Assembly (NCBI RefSeq): GCF_024362345.1 | Contig: NZ_CP101505.1 | Coordinates: 2,873,501-2,937,500, forward strand | Reading direction: 5' to 3' | Source of the DNA: Polaribacter dokdonensis | GTDB lineage: Bacteria; Bacteroidota; Bacteroidia; Flavobacteriales; Flavobacteriaceae | Length of the DNA: 64,000 bases | Shown here: positions 27,755 through 38,236 of the stretch, one piece after another | Numbering within the stretch: position 1 is the first letter of the stretch | Layout of the letters: the number at the start of each line of letters is the position of its first letter | The notes under the pieces: generated by a model | What the model saw: the letters and a program-made list of their open reading frames with translations, nothing else | Database searches by the model: none | Told to the model about the DNA's origin: nothing | Position numbers and translations under genes: made by a program

Positions 27755-27981
27755 CAACCCGAAATAGAGTAGGGTAAACAATTTTTTACTTTTTTAGAGG
27801 TAAAAAGTTACATGTCCAGAGCGTTTCGCAAAGGAAAAACGGAAAAAACAAAATCAGCGTTGAATTTGTTTTGGCGCTTTTTTTTTGTGTGAATGTTAAG
27901 GATAACAAGAAACATTTGTTTCAAACAATTAATAGAAATAGACGCGCTGGAAAATGATCTATCGTCTTAAATTTAAAATTA
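27755..27981 (+). promoter_or_regulatory. Structured 5' leader of the rplC operon
   Basis: About 220 nt of untranslated leader. I see CGTTT/AAACG arms near 27821-27840, a GC-rich stem AGCGTT/GGCGCT (27856-27861 with 27873-27878) followed by nine T, and AAAACAAA/TTTGTTTT (27845-27852 with 27865-27872). The last two interleave as an H-type pseudoknot. Near the start codon, AGACG and CGTCT can also pair. It may be an autoregulatory leader; L4, encoded second in this operon, is the known regulator in E. coli. The T-run also allows an attenuator. No RNA family is recognised by eye. Confidence 0.6.
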
Positions 27982-28599
27982 ATGTCTGGGTTAATAGGTA
28001 GAAAAATTGGAATGACCAGCTTATTTGATGAAAATGGGAAGAATATTCCTTGTACAGTAATCGAAGCAGGTCCTTGTGTTGTTACCCAAGTCAGAACCGA
28101 AGAGGTTGACGGATACAATGCGTTACAACTTGGTTTCGATGACAAAAAAGCAAAGAGTTCTAACAAAGCGTTAGACGGTCACTTTAAGAAAGCTGGCACC
28201 ACTGCTAAGAAAAAAGTTGTTGAATTCCAAGGGTTTGAAGAAGAGTATAAATTGGGAGATGCCATTACTGTAGAGCATTTTACAGAAGGTGAGTTCGTAG
28301 ATATTTCTGGAACTTCTAAAGGTAAAGGTTTTCAGGGTGTTGTTAAGCGTCATGGTTTCGCGGGTGTAGGTCAAGCTACTCACGGTCAGCATAACCGTTT
28401 AAGAGCTCCAGGTTCTATTGGTGCTGCATCTTATCCTGCAAGAGTATTCAAAGGAATGCGTATGGCAGGTAGAATGGGAGGAGAGAAAGTGAAAGTACAA
28501 AACTTAAAAGTGTTAAAAGTAGTTGCTGAAAAGAACTTACTAGTTGTTAAGGGAGCAATACCTGGACATAAAAACGCTTTTGTAACTATTCAGAAATAA
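27982..28599 (+). CDS. rplC: 50S ribosomal protein L3
   Basis: 205 residues, near the peptidyl-transferase centre. It starts [15 protein letters not shown] and keeps the conserved GHQ-region equivalent, here [16 protein letters not shown]. First gene of the S10/spc transcript behind a long structured leader. Its stop overlaps the ATG of rplD by one base. Confidence 0.99.
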   Translation: MSGLIGRKIGMTSLFDENGKNIPCTVIEAGPCVVTQVRTEEVDGYNALQLGFDDKKAKSSNKALDGHFKKAGTTAKKKVVEFQGFEEEYKLGDAITVEHFTEGEFVDISGTSKGKGFQGVVKRHGFAGVGQATHGQHNRLRAPGSIGAASYPARVFKGMRMAGRMGGEKVKVQNLKVLKVVAEKNLLVVKGAIPGHKNAFVTIQK

Positions 28600-29228
28600 T
28601 GAAAGTAGCAGTTTTAGATATTACAGGAAAAGATACAGGTAGAAAGGTTGAGCTTTCTAAAGATGTATTTGGTGTAGAGCCTAATGATCATGCAATTTAT
28701 TTAGATGTGAAACAATACTTAGCTAATCAGCGTCAAGGTACTCATAAGTCTAAAGAGAGAGCAGAGATTGTAGGTTCAACTAGAAAGATAAAAAAACAAA
28801 AGGGTACAGGTACTGCTAGAGCAGGGTCCATTAAGTCTGGTGTTTTTAGAGGTGGAGGACGTATGTTCGGACCTAGACCTAGAAACTATTCTTTCAAGTT
28901 AAATAAGAACTTAAAGCGTTTGGCGAGAAAGTCAGCTTTAAGTATTCAGGCAAATGATAAGAATTTAGTAGTTATAGAAGATTTTAATTTTGAAACTCCA
29001 AAGACAAAGAACTTTGTAGATGTGTTAAAGTCTTTAGAGCTTGATACTAAGAAGTCATTATTTGTTTTAGATGGTGAAAATTCAAATGTTTATTTGTCTT
29101 CACGTAATATAAAAAATTCTAAGGTAATTAAGGCTTCAGAAATTTATACTTATGGTGTTTTAAATGCTAATAAGATAGTAATAACAGAAGGTTCTTTAGA
29201 AGGAATTAATTCAAATTTAAGCAAATAG
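28599..29228 (+). CDS. rplD: 50S ribosomal protein L4
   Basis: 209 residues. The globular domain plus the extended loop [19 protein letters not shown] that lines the exit tunnel, where macrolide-resistance changes map, are intact. In Gammaproteobacteria L4 represses its own operon through the leader; whether that holds here is inference. It starts inside the rplC stop codon (TAATG), indicating coupling. Confidence 0.99.
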   Translation: MKVAVLDITGKDTGRKVELSKDVFGVEPNDHAIYLDVKQYLANQRQGTHKSKERAEIVGSTRKIKKQKGTGTARAGSIKSGVFRGGGRMFGPRPRNYSFKLNKNLKRLARKSALSIQANDKNLVVIEDFNFETPKTKNFVDVLKSLELDTKKSLFVLDGENSNVYLSSRNIKNSKVIKASEIYTYGVLNANKIVITEGSLEGINSNLSK

Positions 29229-29232
29229 GGAA

Positions 29233-29523
29233 ATGAGTATTTTAATTAAACCTATTATCACGGAAAAAGCAACGAACGATAGTGAATTATTTAATCGTTA
29301 TGCATTTGTTGTAGATAAAAACGCTAATAAACTAGAAATTAAAGGTGCTGTTGAGTCAGCATATGGAGTTTCTATTTCAAGTGTAAAAACTTTAAATTAT
29401 CCAATTCAGAGAAATACTAAGTATACTAAGAAAGGTCTAGTAACTGGTGTTAAAAGCGGATATAAGAAAGCGATTGTACAATTAGCAGAAGGAGAAAGTA
29501 TTGATTTTTATAACAATCTTTAA
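29233..29523 (+). CDS. rplW: 50S ribosomal protein L23
   Basis: 96 residues. Sits at the tunnel exit, where trigger factor and SRP dock. It opens [15 protein letters not shown], the family's signature start. 4 nt after rplD. Confidence 0.99.
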   Translation: MSILIKPIITEKATNDSELFNRYAFVVDKNANKLEIKGAVESAYGVSISSVKTLNYPIQRNTKYTKKGLVTGVKSGYKKAIVQLAEGESIDFYNNL

Positions 29524-29534
29524 GAAAAGACAGA

Positions 29535-30359
29535 ATGTCAGTTAGAAAATTAAAACCAATAACACCAGGTCAGCGTTTTAGAGTTGTAAATGGGTTCGAC
29601 GCCATAACAACTGATAAGCCGGAAAAGTCATTATTGGCACCGAAAAAAAGATCTGGAGGTCGAAACAGTCAAGGTAGAATGACTACACGTAACATAGGTG
29701 GTGGTCATAAGCAGAAATATCGTATTATCGATTTCAAAAGAGATAAAAAAGATGTTCCTGCTACAGTTAAAACTATAGAGTACGATCCAAATCGTACTGC
29801 ATTTATTGCTTTACTTAGTTATGCTGATGGTGAAAAAAGATATGTAATTGCTCAAAATGGTTTGACTGTTGGTCAAACGGTTGTTTCAGGAAGTGGTATT
29901 ACTCCTGAAATCGGTAATGCAATGCCTTTAAGTGAAATTCCTTTAGGAACAACAATTTCATGTATTGAATTACGTCCTGGTCAGGGTGCTGTTATGGCGA
30001 GATCTGCAGGTTCTTTTGCTCAGTTAATGGCAAGAGATGGTAAGTATGCTACTGTGAAGTTACCTTCAGGAGAGACAAGATTAATCTTACTAACTTGTAT
30101 GGCTACAATTGGTGTTGTATCTAATTCGGACCACCAATTATTAGTTTCTGGTAAAGCTGGTAGAAGAAGATGGTTAGGTAGAAGGCCAAGAGTTAACGCA
30201 GTAAGAATGAACCCTGTAGATCACCCAATGGGAGGTGGTGAAGGTCGTTCTTCTGGAGGTCATCCAAGATCAAGAAATGGTATACCTGCTAAAGGTTACA
30301 AAACTAGATCTAAGACTAAAGCTAGTAATAAGTATATCATAGAACGTAGAAAGAAATAA
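29535..30359 (+). CDS. rplB: 50S ribosomal protein L2
   Basis: 274 residues, the largest 50S core protein here. The C-terminal motif [17 protein letters not shown], which holds the His important for peptidyl transfer, is complete. Placed between rplW and rpsS as in most bacteria. Confidence 0.99.
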   Translation: MSVRKLKPITPGQRFRVVNGFDAITTDKPEKSLLAPKKRSGGRNSQGRMTTRNIGGGHKQKYRIIDFKRDKKDVPATVKTIEYDPNRTAFIALLSYADGEKRYVIAQNGLTVGQTVVSGSGITPEIGNAMPLSEIPLGTTISCIELRPGQGAVMARSAGSFAQLMARDGKYATVKLPSGETRLILLTCMATIGVVSNSDHQLLVSGKAGRRRWLGRRPRVNAVRMNPVDHPMGGGEGRSSGGHPRSRNGIPAKGYKTRSKTKASNKYIIERRKK

Positions 30360-30366
30360 TTAAGTT

Positions 30367-30645
30367 ATGGCAAGATCATTAAAAAAAGGACCTTACGTTC
30401 ACTATAAATTAGAGAGAAAAGTGTTAGCTAATGTAGAAGCTGGTAATAAAACAGTTATCAAAACTTGGTCAAGAGCAAGTATGATTACTCCAGATTTCGT
30501 TGGTCAAACAATTGCTGTTCATAATGGACGCCAGTTTGTTCCAGTTTACGTTACAGAAAACATGGTAGGGCATAAATTAGGCGAATTTTCACCAACACGT
30601 TCTTTTAGAGGACATGCAGGTGCAAAAAATAAAGGTAAAAAATAG
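30367..30645 (+). CDS. rpsS: 30S ribosomal protein S19
   Basis: 92 residues, exactly the usual length. Binds with S13 in the 30S head. It opens [16 protein letters not shown], and [18 protein letters not shown] is conserved. Confidence 0.99.
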   Translation: MARSLKKGPYVHYKLERKVLANVEAGNKTVIKTWSRASMITPDFVGQTIAVHNGRQFVPVYVTENMVGHKLGEFSPTRSFRGHAGAKNKGKK

Positions 30646-30651
30646 TAGGAA

Positions 30652-31056
30652 ATGGGAGTTCGTAAAAAAAATATGGCAGATCAGTTAAAAGCAGATAGAA
30701 AGCAACGTGCTTTCGCTAAGCTTACTAACTGTCCTACATCACCAAGAAAAATGCGTTTAGTTGCTGATCAGGTAAGAGGCGTTGAAGTTGAAAAAGCTTT
30801 ACAAATTTTAAAATTCAGTCCTAAAGAGGCATCTATTAATTTAGAGAAGTTATTGTTATCTGCAATTGCAAATTGGCAAGCAAAGAATGAAGATTCATCG
30901 ATTGAAGATGCTGGTTTATTCGTAAAGTCTATTTGTGTAGATAGCGCAGGTATGTTAAAAAGATTAAGACCAGCTCCACAAGGTCGTGCTCATAGAATTC
31001 GTAAGCGTTCTAATCACGTAACTTTAGAGTTAGGTAGTAAAAATTTAAGTAATTAA
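30652..31056 (+). CDS. rplV: 50S ribosomal protein L22
   Basis: 134 residues, about 20 more than E. coli L22, with a basic N-terminal extension [20 protein letters not shown] second in-frame Met lies at residue 8, but the longer start fits Bacteroidota relatives. The beta-hairpin loop for the exit tunnel ([19 protein letters not shown]) is intact. Confidence 0.98.
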   Translation: MGVRKKNMADQLKADRKQRAFAKLTNCPTSPRKMRLVADQVRGVEVEKALQILKFSPKEASINLEKLLLSAIANWQAKNEDSSIEDAGLFVKSICVDSAGMLKRLRPAPQGRAHRIRKRSNHVTLELGSKNLSN

Positions 31057-31067
31057 TCAAAGTAGAA

Positions 31068-31784
31068 ATGGGACAAAAAACAAATCCAATTGGGAATCGT
31101 TTAGGAATCATCAGAGGTTGGGAATCTAACTGGTATGGTGGAAATGACTACGGAGATAAAATTGCTGAAGATGATAAGATAAGAAAGTATATTCATGCTA
31201 GATTATCTAAAGCAAGTGTTTCTAGAGTAATTATAGAGCGTACTTTAAAACTTGTAACCGTTACTATTACAACTGCACGTCCAGGAATCATTATTGGTAA
31301 AGGAGGTCAGGAAGTAGACAAGTTGAAAGAAGAGCTTAAAAAAATTACAGGTAAAGAAGTTCAAATTAATATTTTTGAAATTAAACGTCCGGAATTAGAT
31401 GCAAGATTAGTTGCAACTAGTGTGGCTCGTCAAATTGAAAATAGAATTTCTTACAAGAGAGCTATAAAAATGGCAATTGCTGCTACTATGCGTATGAATG
31501 CTGAAGGAATAAAAATTCAGATTTCAGGTCGTTTAAATGGTGCAGAGATGGCTAGATCAGAACATTTTAAAGAAGGTAGAATTCCTCTTTCTACTTTCAG
31601 AGCTGACATAGATTATGCTTTAGTTGAAGCGCATACGACCTATGGTAGATTAGGTGTAAAAGTATGGATAATGAAAGGTGAGGTTTATGGAAAAAGAGAA
31701 TTATCTCCGTTAGTTGGCTTGTCGAAAAAACAAGGTGGTAAAGGTGGTGATAGATCTAAACGTCAACCACGTAGAAGAAAATAA
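31068..31784 (+). CDS. rpsC: 30S ribosomal protein S3
   Basis: 238 residues. Forms the mRNA entry with S4 and S5. The KH domain motif [13 protein letters not shown] and the C-terminal [13 protein letters not shown] are present, with a basic tail ([10 protein letters not shown]). Confidence 0.99.
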   Translation: MGQKTNPIGNRLGIIRGWESNWYGGNDYGDKIAEDDKIRKYIHARLSKASVSRVIIERTLKLVTVTITTARPGIIIGKGGQEVDKLKEELKKITGKEVQINIFEIKRPELDARLVATSVARQIENRISYKRAIKMAIAATMRMNAEGIKIQISGRLNGAEMARSEHFKEGRIPLSTFRADIDYALVEAHTTYGRLGVKVWIMKGEVYGKRELSPLVGLSKKQGGKGGDRSKRQPRRRK

Positions 31785-31805
31785 TTTTTAAACTAGAAAT
31801 TAAAA

Positions 31806-32237
31806 ATGTTACAGCCAAAAAGAGTAAAATATCGTAAGGTACAGAAAGGCAAAGGAAATATGTCTGGAAACTCTCAAAGAGGTAATCAACTTTCTAACGG
31901 AATGTTTGGTATAAAATCTTTGGACCAGAATTTATTAACTTCACGTCAGATTGAAGCAGCTCGTATTGCAGCTACTCGTCATATGAAAAGAGAAGGTCAG
32001 TTATGGATTAAAATCTTTCCGGATAAACCTATTACAAAGAAGCCTTTAGAGGTTCGTATGGGTAAGGGTAAGGGTGCTCCAGATCATTTCGTAGCAGTAA
32101 TTAAACCAGGTAGAATTTTGTTTGAAGTTGGTGGAGTACCAATGGATGTTGCAAAAGAGGCACTTCGTTTAGCTGCACAAAAACTTCCTGTAAGAACGAA
32201 GTTTGTAATCGCAAGAGATTTTGATATTAACGCATAA
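31806..32237 (+). CDS. rplP: 50S ribosomal protein L16
   Basis: 143 residues. Positions tRNA near the A site. The start [11 protein letters not shown] and motifs [12 protein letters not shown] and [13 protein letters not shown] (the loop whose Arg is hydroxylated in some bacteria) are conserved. Confidence 0.99.
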   Translation: MLQPKRVKYRKVQKGKGNMSGNSQRGNQLSNGMFGIKSLDQNLLTSRQIEAARIAATRHMKREGQLWIKIFPDKPITKKPLEVRMGKGKGAPDHFVAVIKPGRILFEVGGVPMDVAKEALRLAAQKLPVRTKFVIARDFDINA

Positions 32238-32248
32238 TTCTAAATAAA

Positions 32249-32440
32249 ATGAAACAATCAGAAATTAAAGAATTATCTACAGCTGATCTTAATGAAAAGT
32301 TGGTAGCGTTGCAAAAAAATTATACCGATCTTAAAATGGCTCACGCAATAACTCCTATGGAGAATCCATTGCAATTGAGAAGTTTAAGAAGAACTGTAGC
32401 AAGAATTGCAACAGAATTAACAAAAAGAGAATTACAATAA
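32249..32440 (+). CDS. rpmC: 50S ribosomal protein L29
   Basis: 63 residues, two helices at the tunnel exit next to L23. Recognised by the opening MKQSEIKELSTADLNEKL and a C-terminal RRTVARIATE segment. Placed between rplP and rpsQ as usual. Confidence 0.98.
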   Translation: MKQSEIKELSTADLNEKLVALQKNYTDLKMAHAITPMENPLQLRSLRRTVARIATELTKRELQ

Positions 32441-32460
32441 TTCTATAGTCAGTTTTAAAG

Positions 32461-32718
32461 ATGGAAAAAAGAAATCTTAGAAAAGAGAGAATTGGTGTTG
32501 TTTCTAGTAGCAAAATGGAGAAATCTATTGTTGTTTCTGAAACGAAAAGAGTAAAGCACCCAATGTACGGTAAATTCGTTTTAAAAACGAAAAAGTATGT
32601 TGCACACGACGAACAGAATGATTGCAACGAAGGGGATACTGTTAGGATCATGGAAACAAGACCTATGAGTAAATCTAAGCGTTGGAGATTAGTAGAAATC
32701 CTAGAAAGAGCTAAATAA
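32461..32718 (+). CDS. rpsQ: 30S ribosomal protein S17
   Basis: 85 residues, an OB-fold primary 16S binder. It has [16 protein letters not shown] and HPMYGKFV, then the C-terminal [16 protein letters not shown]. rplN starts 1 nt after its stop. Confidence 0.99.
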   Translation: MEKRNLRKERIGVVSSSKMEKSIVVSETKRVKHPMYGKFVLKTKKYVAHDEQNDCNEGDTVRIMETRPMSKSKRWRLVEILERAK

Positions 32719-32719
32719 T

Positions 32720-33088
32720 ATGTTACAGACAGAATCAAGATTAAAAGTAGCAGACAATACTGGAGCAAAAGAAGTTTTAGTAATTAGAGTTTTAGGAGGG
32801 ACAAAAAAACGTTACGCAAGCATTGGAGACAAAATTGTTGTATCTGTTAAATCTGCAACTCCAAACGGAACTGTAAAGAAAGGTCAAGTATCTAGAGCAG
32901 TTGTTGTAAGAACTAAAAAAGAAGTTAGACGTAAAGACGGATCTTATATTAGATTTGACGATAACGCTTGTGTACTTTTAAATCCTACAGAGGAAATGAG
33001 AGGAACTCGTGTTTTTGGACCTGTTGCACGTGAGCTTCGTGATAAGCAATTTATGAAAATTGTATCATTAGCACCTGAAGTGCTTTAA
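32720..33088 (+). CDS. rplN: 50S ribosomal protein L14
   Basis: 122 residues. Part of the 30S-50S bridge and the RsfS docking site. It opens [18 protein letters not shown], a near-invariant signature. Confidence 0.99.
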   Translation: MLQTESRLKVADNTGAKEVLVIRVLGGTKKRYASIGDKIVVSVKSATPNGTVKKGQVSRAVVVRTKKEVRRKDGSYIRFDDNACVLLNPTEEMRGTRVFGPVARELRDKQFMKIVSLAPEVL

Positions 33089-33100
33089 ACTATTACACAA

Positions 33101-33403
33101 ATGAAGAAGTTCAAATTAAAATCAGGAGATACTGTAAAAGTTATTGCAGGTGATCATAAAGGATCTGAAGGTAAGGTTTTACAAATTATCAAAGATAAGG
33201 ATAGAGTATTAGTAGAAGGTGTGAATTTAGTTTCTAAACACACTAAGCCAAGTGCTCAAAGTCCTCAAGGTGGTATTGTAAAGAAAGAAGCATCATTGCA
33301 TATTTCTAACGTTATGTTGGTGGAAGATGGTGTAGCTGTAAGAGTTGGTTATAATGTTGATGGGGAGTCTAAGACTAGAATCTCTAAAAAAACGAATAAA
33401 TAG
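33101..33403 (+). CDS. rplX: 50S ribosomal protein L24
   Basis: 100 residues. Assembly initiator of the large subunit with a KOW motif ([19 protein letters not shown]). Followed by rplE after 8 nt. Confidence 0.99.
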   Translation: MKKFKLKSGDTVKVIAGDHKGSEGKVLQIIKDKDRVLVEGVNLVSKHTKPSAQSPQGGIVKKEASLHISNVMLVEDGVAVRVGYNVDGESKTRISKKTNK

Positions 33404-33411
33404 AATTAATC

Positions 33412-33963
33412 ATGAGTTACGTACCAAGATTAAAAGCAGAATATAAAGAAAGAGTTATTAAAAGTCTTACTGAAGAATTCAGCTATAAGAATGTAATGCA
33501 AGTACCTAAATTAGAAAAGATTGTTGTTTCTAAAGGTGTTGGTGCTGCAATTGCGGATAAGAAATTAATAGATTATGCTGTAGAAGAGTTGACTAAGATT
33601 ACTGGTCAGAAGGCAATTTCTACTATGTCTAAAAAAGATGTTGCATCTTTTAAATTACGTAAGGGAATGCCGATTGGTGTAAAAGTTACGTTAAGGGGTG
33701 ATAAAATGTATGAGTTTTTAGACAGATTAGTTACTGCTTCTTTACCTCGTGTTAGAGACTTTAACGGTATAAAAGCTAATGGATTCGATGGGAGAGGTAA
33801 TTATAATTTAGGTATTACTGAACAAATTATTTACCCAGAGATTAATATAGACCAAGTTAAGAAAATCAATGGAATGGATATTACTTTTGTAACATCTGCT
33901 GAAACTGATAAAGAGGCTAAGTCATTATTAGGAGAATTAGGTTTACCATTCAAAAAAAATTAA
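33412..33963 (+). CDS. rplE: 50S ribosomal protein L5
   Basis: 183 residues. Holds 5S rRNA in the central protuberance. It has the motif [20 protein letters not shown] and [12 protein letters not shown]. rpsN starts 3 nt after its stop. Confidence 0.99.
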   Translation: MSYVPRLKAEYKERVIKSLTEEFSYKNVMQVPKLEKIVVSKGVGAAIADKKLIDYAVEELTKITGQKAISTMSKKDVASFKLRKGMPIGVKVTLRGDKMYEFLDRLVTASLPRVRDFNGIKANGFDGRGNYNLGITEQIIYPEINIDQVKKINGMDITFVTSAETDKEAKSLLGELGLPFKKN

Positions 33964-33966
33964 GAA

Positions 33967-34236
33967 ATGGCTAAAGAATCAATGAAAGCGCGTGAGCGCA
34001 AAAGAGAACGTACTGTTGCAAAATATGCTGAGAAAAGAAAAGCTTTAAAGGAAGCTGGAGATTACGAAGCATTGCAGAAATTACCAAAAAATGCTTCACC
34101 AATTAGATTACATAATAGATGTAAATTAACTGGTCGTCCAAAAGGGTATATGAGACAATTTGGTATTTCTCGTGTAACATTTCGTGAAATGGCTAATCAA
34201 GGATTAATACCAGGAGTCAAAAAGGCTAGTTGGTAG
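33967..34236 (+). CDS. rpsN: 30S ribosomal protein S14, zinc-free long form
   Basis: 89 residues. The paired CxxC motifs of zinc-binding S14 are absent (only one Cys, in HNRCKLTGR), so this is the zinc-independent paralogue group. The C-terminal core [17 protein letters not shown] is conserved. The gene is followed by a hairpin terminator/promoter unit before rpsH. Confidence 0.98.
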   Translation: MAKESMKARERKRERTVAKYAEKRKALKEAGDYEALQKLPKNASPIRLHNRCKLTGRPKGYMRQFGISRVTFREMANQGLIPGVKKASW

Positions 34237-34260
34237 AAATTTAATTATAAGTCTTTTATT

Positions 34261-34299
34261 AAAAATAGAATGTGTATCTTTGCACGCTCTATTTTTTTT
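34261..34299 (+). terminator. Hairpin terminator after rpsN (with a promoter inside)
   Basis: AAAAATAGA at 34261-34269 pairs with TCTATTTTT at 34288-34296, with an inner GTG/CAC extension, followed by more T. The loop holds a perfect -7 promoter box (34275-34282). It can work as a partial terminator for the upstream genes. Confidence 0.65.
34275..34282 (+). promoter_or_regulatory. Internal promoter before rpsH, -7 box
   Basis: TATCTTTG, a perfect TAnnTTTG, in the loop of the rpsN hairpin and 116 nt before the rpsH ATG. The upstream -33 is not obvious (a TTTT stretch near 34254). It would separate expression of rpsH-rplQ from the front of the cluster. Confidence 0.7.
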
Positions 34300-34398
34300 G
34301 AGTATTAGAATTTTAACTGATTAAAGGTTCAATTTTCACAGAGTAATCTGTAGTATAAATAGAGGAAGTTGAAAACCATAATCGCAATTTAAATAAAT
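34283..34398 (+). promoter_or_regulatory. Leader of the rpsH-rplQ transcript
   Basis: About 110 nt untranslated. It contains a perfect small hairpin ACAGA-GTAA-TCTGT at 34338-34351 with a GNRA-type loop. That hairpin sits inside possible outer pairing of GGTTCAA with TTGAAAACC (2-nt bulge). The next gene encodes S8, which in E. coli represses this operon via an RNA mimic of 16S helix 21; a similar role here is an inference. Confidence 0.45.
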
Positions 34399-34797
34399 AT
34401 GTATACAGATCCAATTGCGGATTTTCTTACTAGAGTAAGAAATGCTATTGCAGCAGGACACAGAGTTGTAGAAATTCCAGCTTCAAATTTGAAGAAGGAA
34501 ATGACTAAAATTTTGTTTGATCAAGGTTATATTTTAAGCTATCAGTTCAATGACGATAAAGTTCAAGGAACAATTAAGATCGCTTTAAAATATGATAGAG
34601 AAACAAAAGAGTCAGTAATTAGAAAAATTCAACGTATCAGTACACCTGGTTTACGTAAATACGTAGGTTCTTCAGAGATGCCTAGAGTATTAAACGGTCT
34701 TGGTATTGCTATAGTTTCAACATCTAAAGGTGTGATGACTAATAAGAAAGCAAAACAAGAGAATGTTGGAGGAGAAGTTTTATGTTACGTTTATTAA
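34399..34797 (+). CDS. rpsH: 30S ribosomal protein S8
   Basis: 132 residues. Primary 16S-binding protein and known spc-operon autoregulator in E. coli. It has the opening MYTDPIADFLTRVRNA and the C-terminal STSKGVMTNKKAKQ. First gene after the internal promoter. Confidence 0.99.
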   Translation: MYTDPIADFLTRVRNAIAAGHRVVEIPASNLKKEMTKILFDQGYILSYQFNDDKVQGTIKIALKYDRETKESVIRKIQRISTPGLRKYVGSSEMPRVLNGLGIAIVSTSKGVMTNKKAKQENVGGEVLCYVY

Positions 34798-34806
34798 ACC
34801 TAAGAG

Positions 34807-35352
34807 ATGAGTAGAATTGGAAAAAACCCAGTTAGCATCGCACAAGGTGTAGATGTAAACATTAAGGATAACGTAATTACTGTTAAAGGAAAGTTGGGTG
34901 AATTATCACAAACTATTTCTGATGGTATTACAGTAAAAATTGAAGACGAAACTATTATTTTAGAAAGAGCTTCAGAGAGTAAAGACCATAAAGCACAACA
35001 TGGTTTAATGAGAGCCTTGATTCATAATATGATTGAAGGTGTATCTAAAGGTTGGACTAAGGACTTAGAATTGGTTGGTGTAGGTTATAGAGCATCTAAT
35101 CAAGGTCAAAAATTAGATTTAGCTTTAGGTTTCTCTCATAATATTGTTTTAAACTTAGCTCCAGAGGTTAAAGTAGAAACAATATCAGAGAAAGGGAAAA
35201 ACCCAATCATTAAATTATCTTCGTTTGACAAACAATTAGTTGGTCAAGTTGCTGCAAAGATTCGTTCTTTCAGAGCTCCAGAACCTTATAAAGGTAAAGG
35301 GGTTAAGTTTGTTGGTGAAGTATTAAGAAGAAAAGCAGGTAAGTCTGCATAA
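34807..35352 (+). CDS. rplF: 50S ribosomal protein L6
   Basis: 181 residues, two similar domains near the factor-binding site. It opens [11 protein letters not shown] and ends in the conserved [19 protein letters not shown] region. Confidence 0.99.
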   Translation: MSRIGKNPVSIAQGVDVNIKDNVITVKGKLGELSQTISDGITVKIEDETIILERASESKDHKAQHGLMRALIHNMIEGVSKGWTKDLELVGVGYRASNQGQKLDLALGFSHNIVLNLAPEVKVETISEKGKNPIIKLSSFDKQLVGQVAAKIRSFRAPEPYKGKGVKFVGEVLRRKAGKSA

Positions 35353-35363
35353 TATATAGCATT

Positions 35364-35714
35364 ATGGCATTATCAAAGCTACAAAGAAGAGCTAGAATTA
35401 AGCGTAGAATTAGAAAAATCGTTTCTGGTACTGCTACTAAACCAAGATTATCGGTTTATAGAAGTAACAAAGAGATTTATGCGCAACTAGTAGACGATGT
35501 TAATGGAGTTACATTGGCTTCAGTATCATCTAGAGATAAAGATTTAAAAGCAAGTTCAAAAGCTGAGGCAGCTACTGCAGTGGGGAAATCAATTGCAGAA
35601 AAAGCTATCAAATCAGGTGTTGAAACAGTTGCTTTCGATAGAAATGGTTATTTATACCATGGTAGAGTTAAAGTATTAGCAGAAGCTGCAAGAGAAGCTG
35701 GTTTAAAATTTTAA
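35364..35714 (+). CDS. rplR: 50S ribosomal protein L18
   Basis: 116 residues. 5S rRNA binder with L5. It has the typical [18 protein letters not shown] and the final [19 protein letters not shown]. Confidence 0.99.
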   Translation: MALSKLQRRARIKRRIRKIVSGTATKPRLSVYRSNKEIYAQLVDDVNGVTLASVSSRDKDLKASSKAEAATAVGKSIAEKAIKSGVETVAFDRNGYLYHGRVKVLAEAAREAGLKF

Positions 35715-35720
35715 GAAATT

Positions 35721-36242
35721 ATGCAAGGTTATAAAAACGTAGAAAGAGTTAAACCAAGCGGATTAGAGCTTGTAGATAGATTAGTTGGTGTACAACGTGT
35801 AACCAAGGTAACAAAAGGTGGTAGAGCATTTGGTTTCTCTGCTATTGTTGTTGTTGGTGATGGTAATGGTGTTGTAGGTCATGGACTAGGAAAATCTAAG
35901 GATGTTTCTTCAGCAATTGCTAAGGCAGTGGAAGATGCAAAAAAGAATTTAGTAAGAATACCAATTTTAGAAGGTACTTTACCTCATGAGCAAAAAGGGA
36001 AGTTTGGTGGTGCAAAAGTATTTATCAAACCTGCATCTCCTGGTACAGGGGTTATTGCTGGTGGGGCAGTACGTGCAGTATTAGAATCAGTTGGGGTACA
36101 TGATGTATTATCAAAATCTCAAGGATCTTCTAACCCTCACAATGCAGTAAAAGCTACTTTTGACGCTTTACTTCAGTTAAGAAGTGCAGCTGCAATTGCT
36201 AAGCAAAGAGGTATATCTTTAGAAAAAGTATTTAACGGATAA
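35721..36242 (+). CDS. rpsE: 30S ribosomal protein S5
   Basis: 173 residues. Decoding fidelity protein at the mRNA entry. The RNA-binding loop [19 protein letters not shown] (spectinomycin-site loop) is intact, and [17 protein letters not shown] follows. Confidence 0.99.
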   Translation: MQGYKNVERVKPSGLELVDRLVGVQRVTKVTKGGRAFGFSAIVVVGDGNGVVGHGLGKSKDVSSAIAKAVEDAKKNLVRIPILEGTLPHEQKGKFGGAKVFIKPASPGTGVIAGGAVRAVLESVGVHDVLSKSQGSSNPHNAVKATFDALLQLRSAAAIAKQRGISLEKVFNG

Positions 36243-36253
36243 ATCTAGAAGAG

Positions 36254-36436
36254 ATGGCAAAAATTAAAGTTACACAAGTAAAAAGTCAAATCGGGCGTTT
36301 AAAGAATCAGAAAAGAACTTTAGAGGCATTAGGTTTACGTAGAATGAACCAAACTGTTGAGCATGAGGCAACTCCATCAATTGTTGGTATGGTAAATAAA
36401 GTTTCACATTTGGTTTCTGTAGAGGAATCGAAATAA
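36254..36436 (+). CDS. rpmD: 50S ribosomal protein L30
   Basis: 60 residues, standard bacterial short form. It has [20 protein letters not shown], which defines the family. Lies between rpsE and rplO. Confidence 0.98.
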   Translation: MAKIKVTQVKSQIGRLKNQKRTLEALGLRRMNQTVEHEATPSIVGMVNKVSHLVSVEESK

Positions 36437-36446
36437 GATATTTAAA

Positions 36447-36899
36447 ATGAGTAGTTTACATAACTTAACACCAGCAGAAGGATCTGTTAAAAAAGGGAAA
36501 AGAATCGCACGTGGTGAAGGTTCTGGTCATGGAGGAACTTCTACTAGAGGTCACAAAGGGGCTAAATCTCGTTCAGGTTATTCTAGGAAAATAGGTTTTG
36601 AAGGTGGTCAAATGCCACTTCAAAGACGTGTGCCAAAATTTGGTTTCACAAACCTTAACAGGAAAGAATATCAAGGTATCAATTTAGATAAATTACAATC
36701 TTTAGTTGATGCAGGGAAAATAAAAGATACAGTTGATTTAGATATATTAGTAGCTAATAGATTAGCAGGTAAGAATGACTTGGTAAAAATATTAGGTAAT
36801 GGTGAATTAAAAGCTAAATTAAATATAACTGTACATAAATTTACAGCATCAGCAAAAGCAGCAATTGAAGCTGCTGGAGGAGAAGCTGTTACTTTATAA
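36447..36899 (+). CDS. rplO: 50S ribosomal protein L15
   Basis: 150 residues. The glycine-rich N-terminal tail RGEGSGHGGTSTRGHKGAKS penetrates 23S rRNA, and GFEGGQMPLQRRVPKFGF is conserved. Just upstream of secY. Confidence 0.99.
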   Translation: MSSLHNLTPAEGSVKKGKRIARGEGSGHGGTSTRGHKGAKSRSGYSRKIGFEGGQMPLQRRVPKFGFTNLNRKEYQGINLDKLQSLVDAGKIKDTVDLDILVANRLAGKNDLVKILGNGELKAKLNITVHKFTASAKAAIEAAGGEAVTL

Positions 36900-36909
36900 G
36901 ATCTCGTAA

Positions 36910-38235
36910 ATGATGAATTTTATTAATAGATTAAAAGACATTTTCAGTATTGAAGAATTAAAAAACAAGATTCTTCTAACAATCGGTTTAATTGCTGTGT
37001 ATCGTTTTATGGCTGCTGTTCCTTTACCAGGAGTAGATCCATTACAACTTGCAGCTTTAAAAGAAAGTACGGATGGTGGTCTTTTAGGTTTATTGAATGC
37101 ATTTACAGGAGGGGCATTTGCCAGAGCGTCAGTAATGGCACTTGGTATTATGCCATATATTTCTGCTTCTATTGTAGTTCAGTTAATGGGAATAGCAGTT
37201 CCTTATTTACAAAAGTTACAAAAAGATGGAGAAAGTGGACGTAAAAAAATTACACAAATAACAAGATGGTTAACAATAGCTATTACGTTGGTGCAAGCAC
37301 CAACATATATTACTGCTATTAAAACTCAGTTTGGATTAGGACCGGAAGCTTTTTTAGTTAGTGGTGCTACATTTTGGGTTTCATCAATTATCATTTTAAC
37401 AGCAGGTACAATTTTTGCTATGTGGTTAGGAGAGCGTATTACCGATAAAGGAGTAGGTAATGGAATATCATTGCTTATTACTGTTGGTATTATTGCTAAT
37501 TTTCCTGCAGCATTTTTACAAGAATTTGTTGCTAAAACAACAAATGCTGGTGCAGGTGGTGTTATGATGATTTTAATTGAAATCATTGTTTGGTTTGTAG
37601 TTATTTTACTTACTGTTTTATTAGTTACAGCTGTAAGAAAAATTGCAGTTCAGTATGCTAGAAGAACAGTTGTAGGAAATGTACAAAATGTTGCAGGAAG
37701 TAGAGATTATATTCCATTAAAATTGAATGCAGCTGGTGTAATGCCAATTATTTTTGCACAGGCGATAATGTTTATACCTATGGCATTAGCTCAAAGGTTT
37801 CCATTTATGGCTAGTTTGCAAGATATTAATGGTTTAGGTTATAATGTGATTTTTGCATTATTGATTATCATTTTTAGTTTTTTCTATACAGCAATTACTA
37901 TTCCTACGAATAAAATGGCTGAAGACTTAAAAAGAAGTGGTGGTTTTATACCAGGAATAAGACCAGGAAAGGATACAGCAGAACGTCTAGATTCTGTTTT
38001 ATCGAGAATTACTTTTCCAGGGTCTTTATTTTTAGCTGCTTTATCAATTTTACCAGCAATTGTAGTTCAGTTTGGAGTACAACAAAGTTGGGCAATGTTT
38101 TACGGAGGTACATCACTTATCATTATGGTTGGTGTGGCTATAGATACATTACAACAAATTAATTCCTATTTATTAAATCGTCATTATGATGGTTTAATGA
38201 AAACAGGAAATAGCAATAGAAAATCGAATAAATAA
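36910..38235 (+). CDS. secY: Sec translocase channel subunit SecY
   Basis: 441 residues with ten membrane helices; the protein-conducting channel of the Sec pathway. Conserved parts include the plug region ([13 protein letters not shown]) and the cytosolic loop [13 protein letters not shown] that contacts ribosome and SecA. A double Met start (MM) makes the exact start ambiguous by one codon. infA follows 1 nt after its stop, with no map or adk between them. Confidence 0.99.
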   Translation: MMNFINRLKDIFSIEELKNKILLTIGLIAVYRFMAAVPLPGVDPLQLAALKESTDGGLLGLLNAFTGGAFARASVMALGIMPYISASIVVQLMGIAVPYLQKLQKDGESGRKKITQITRWLTIAITLVQAPTYITAIKTQFGLGPEAFLVSGATFWVSSIIILTAGTIFAMWLGERITDKGVGNGISLLITVGIIANFPAAFLQEFVAKTTNAGAGGVMMILIEIIVWFVVILLTVLLVTAVRKIAVQYARRTVVGNVQNVAGSRDYIPLKLNAAGVMPIIFAQAIMFIPMALAQRFPFMASLQDINGLGYNVIFALLIIIFSFFYTAITIPTNKMAEDLKRSGGFIPGIRPGKDTAERLDSVLSRITFPGSLFLAALSILPAIVVQFGVQQSWAMFYGGTSLIIMVGVAIDTLQQINSYLLNRHYDGLMKTGNSNRKSNK

Positions 38236-38236
38236 T

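Noticed and set aside
32355..32768. Minus-strand frame over rpmC-rpsQ
   Set aside because: Hydrophobic shadow of ribosomal genes; not a real gene.
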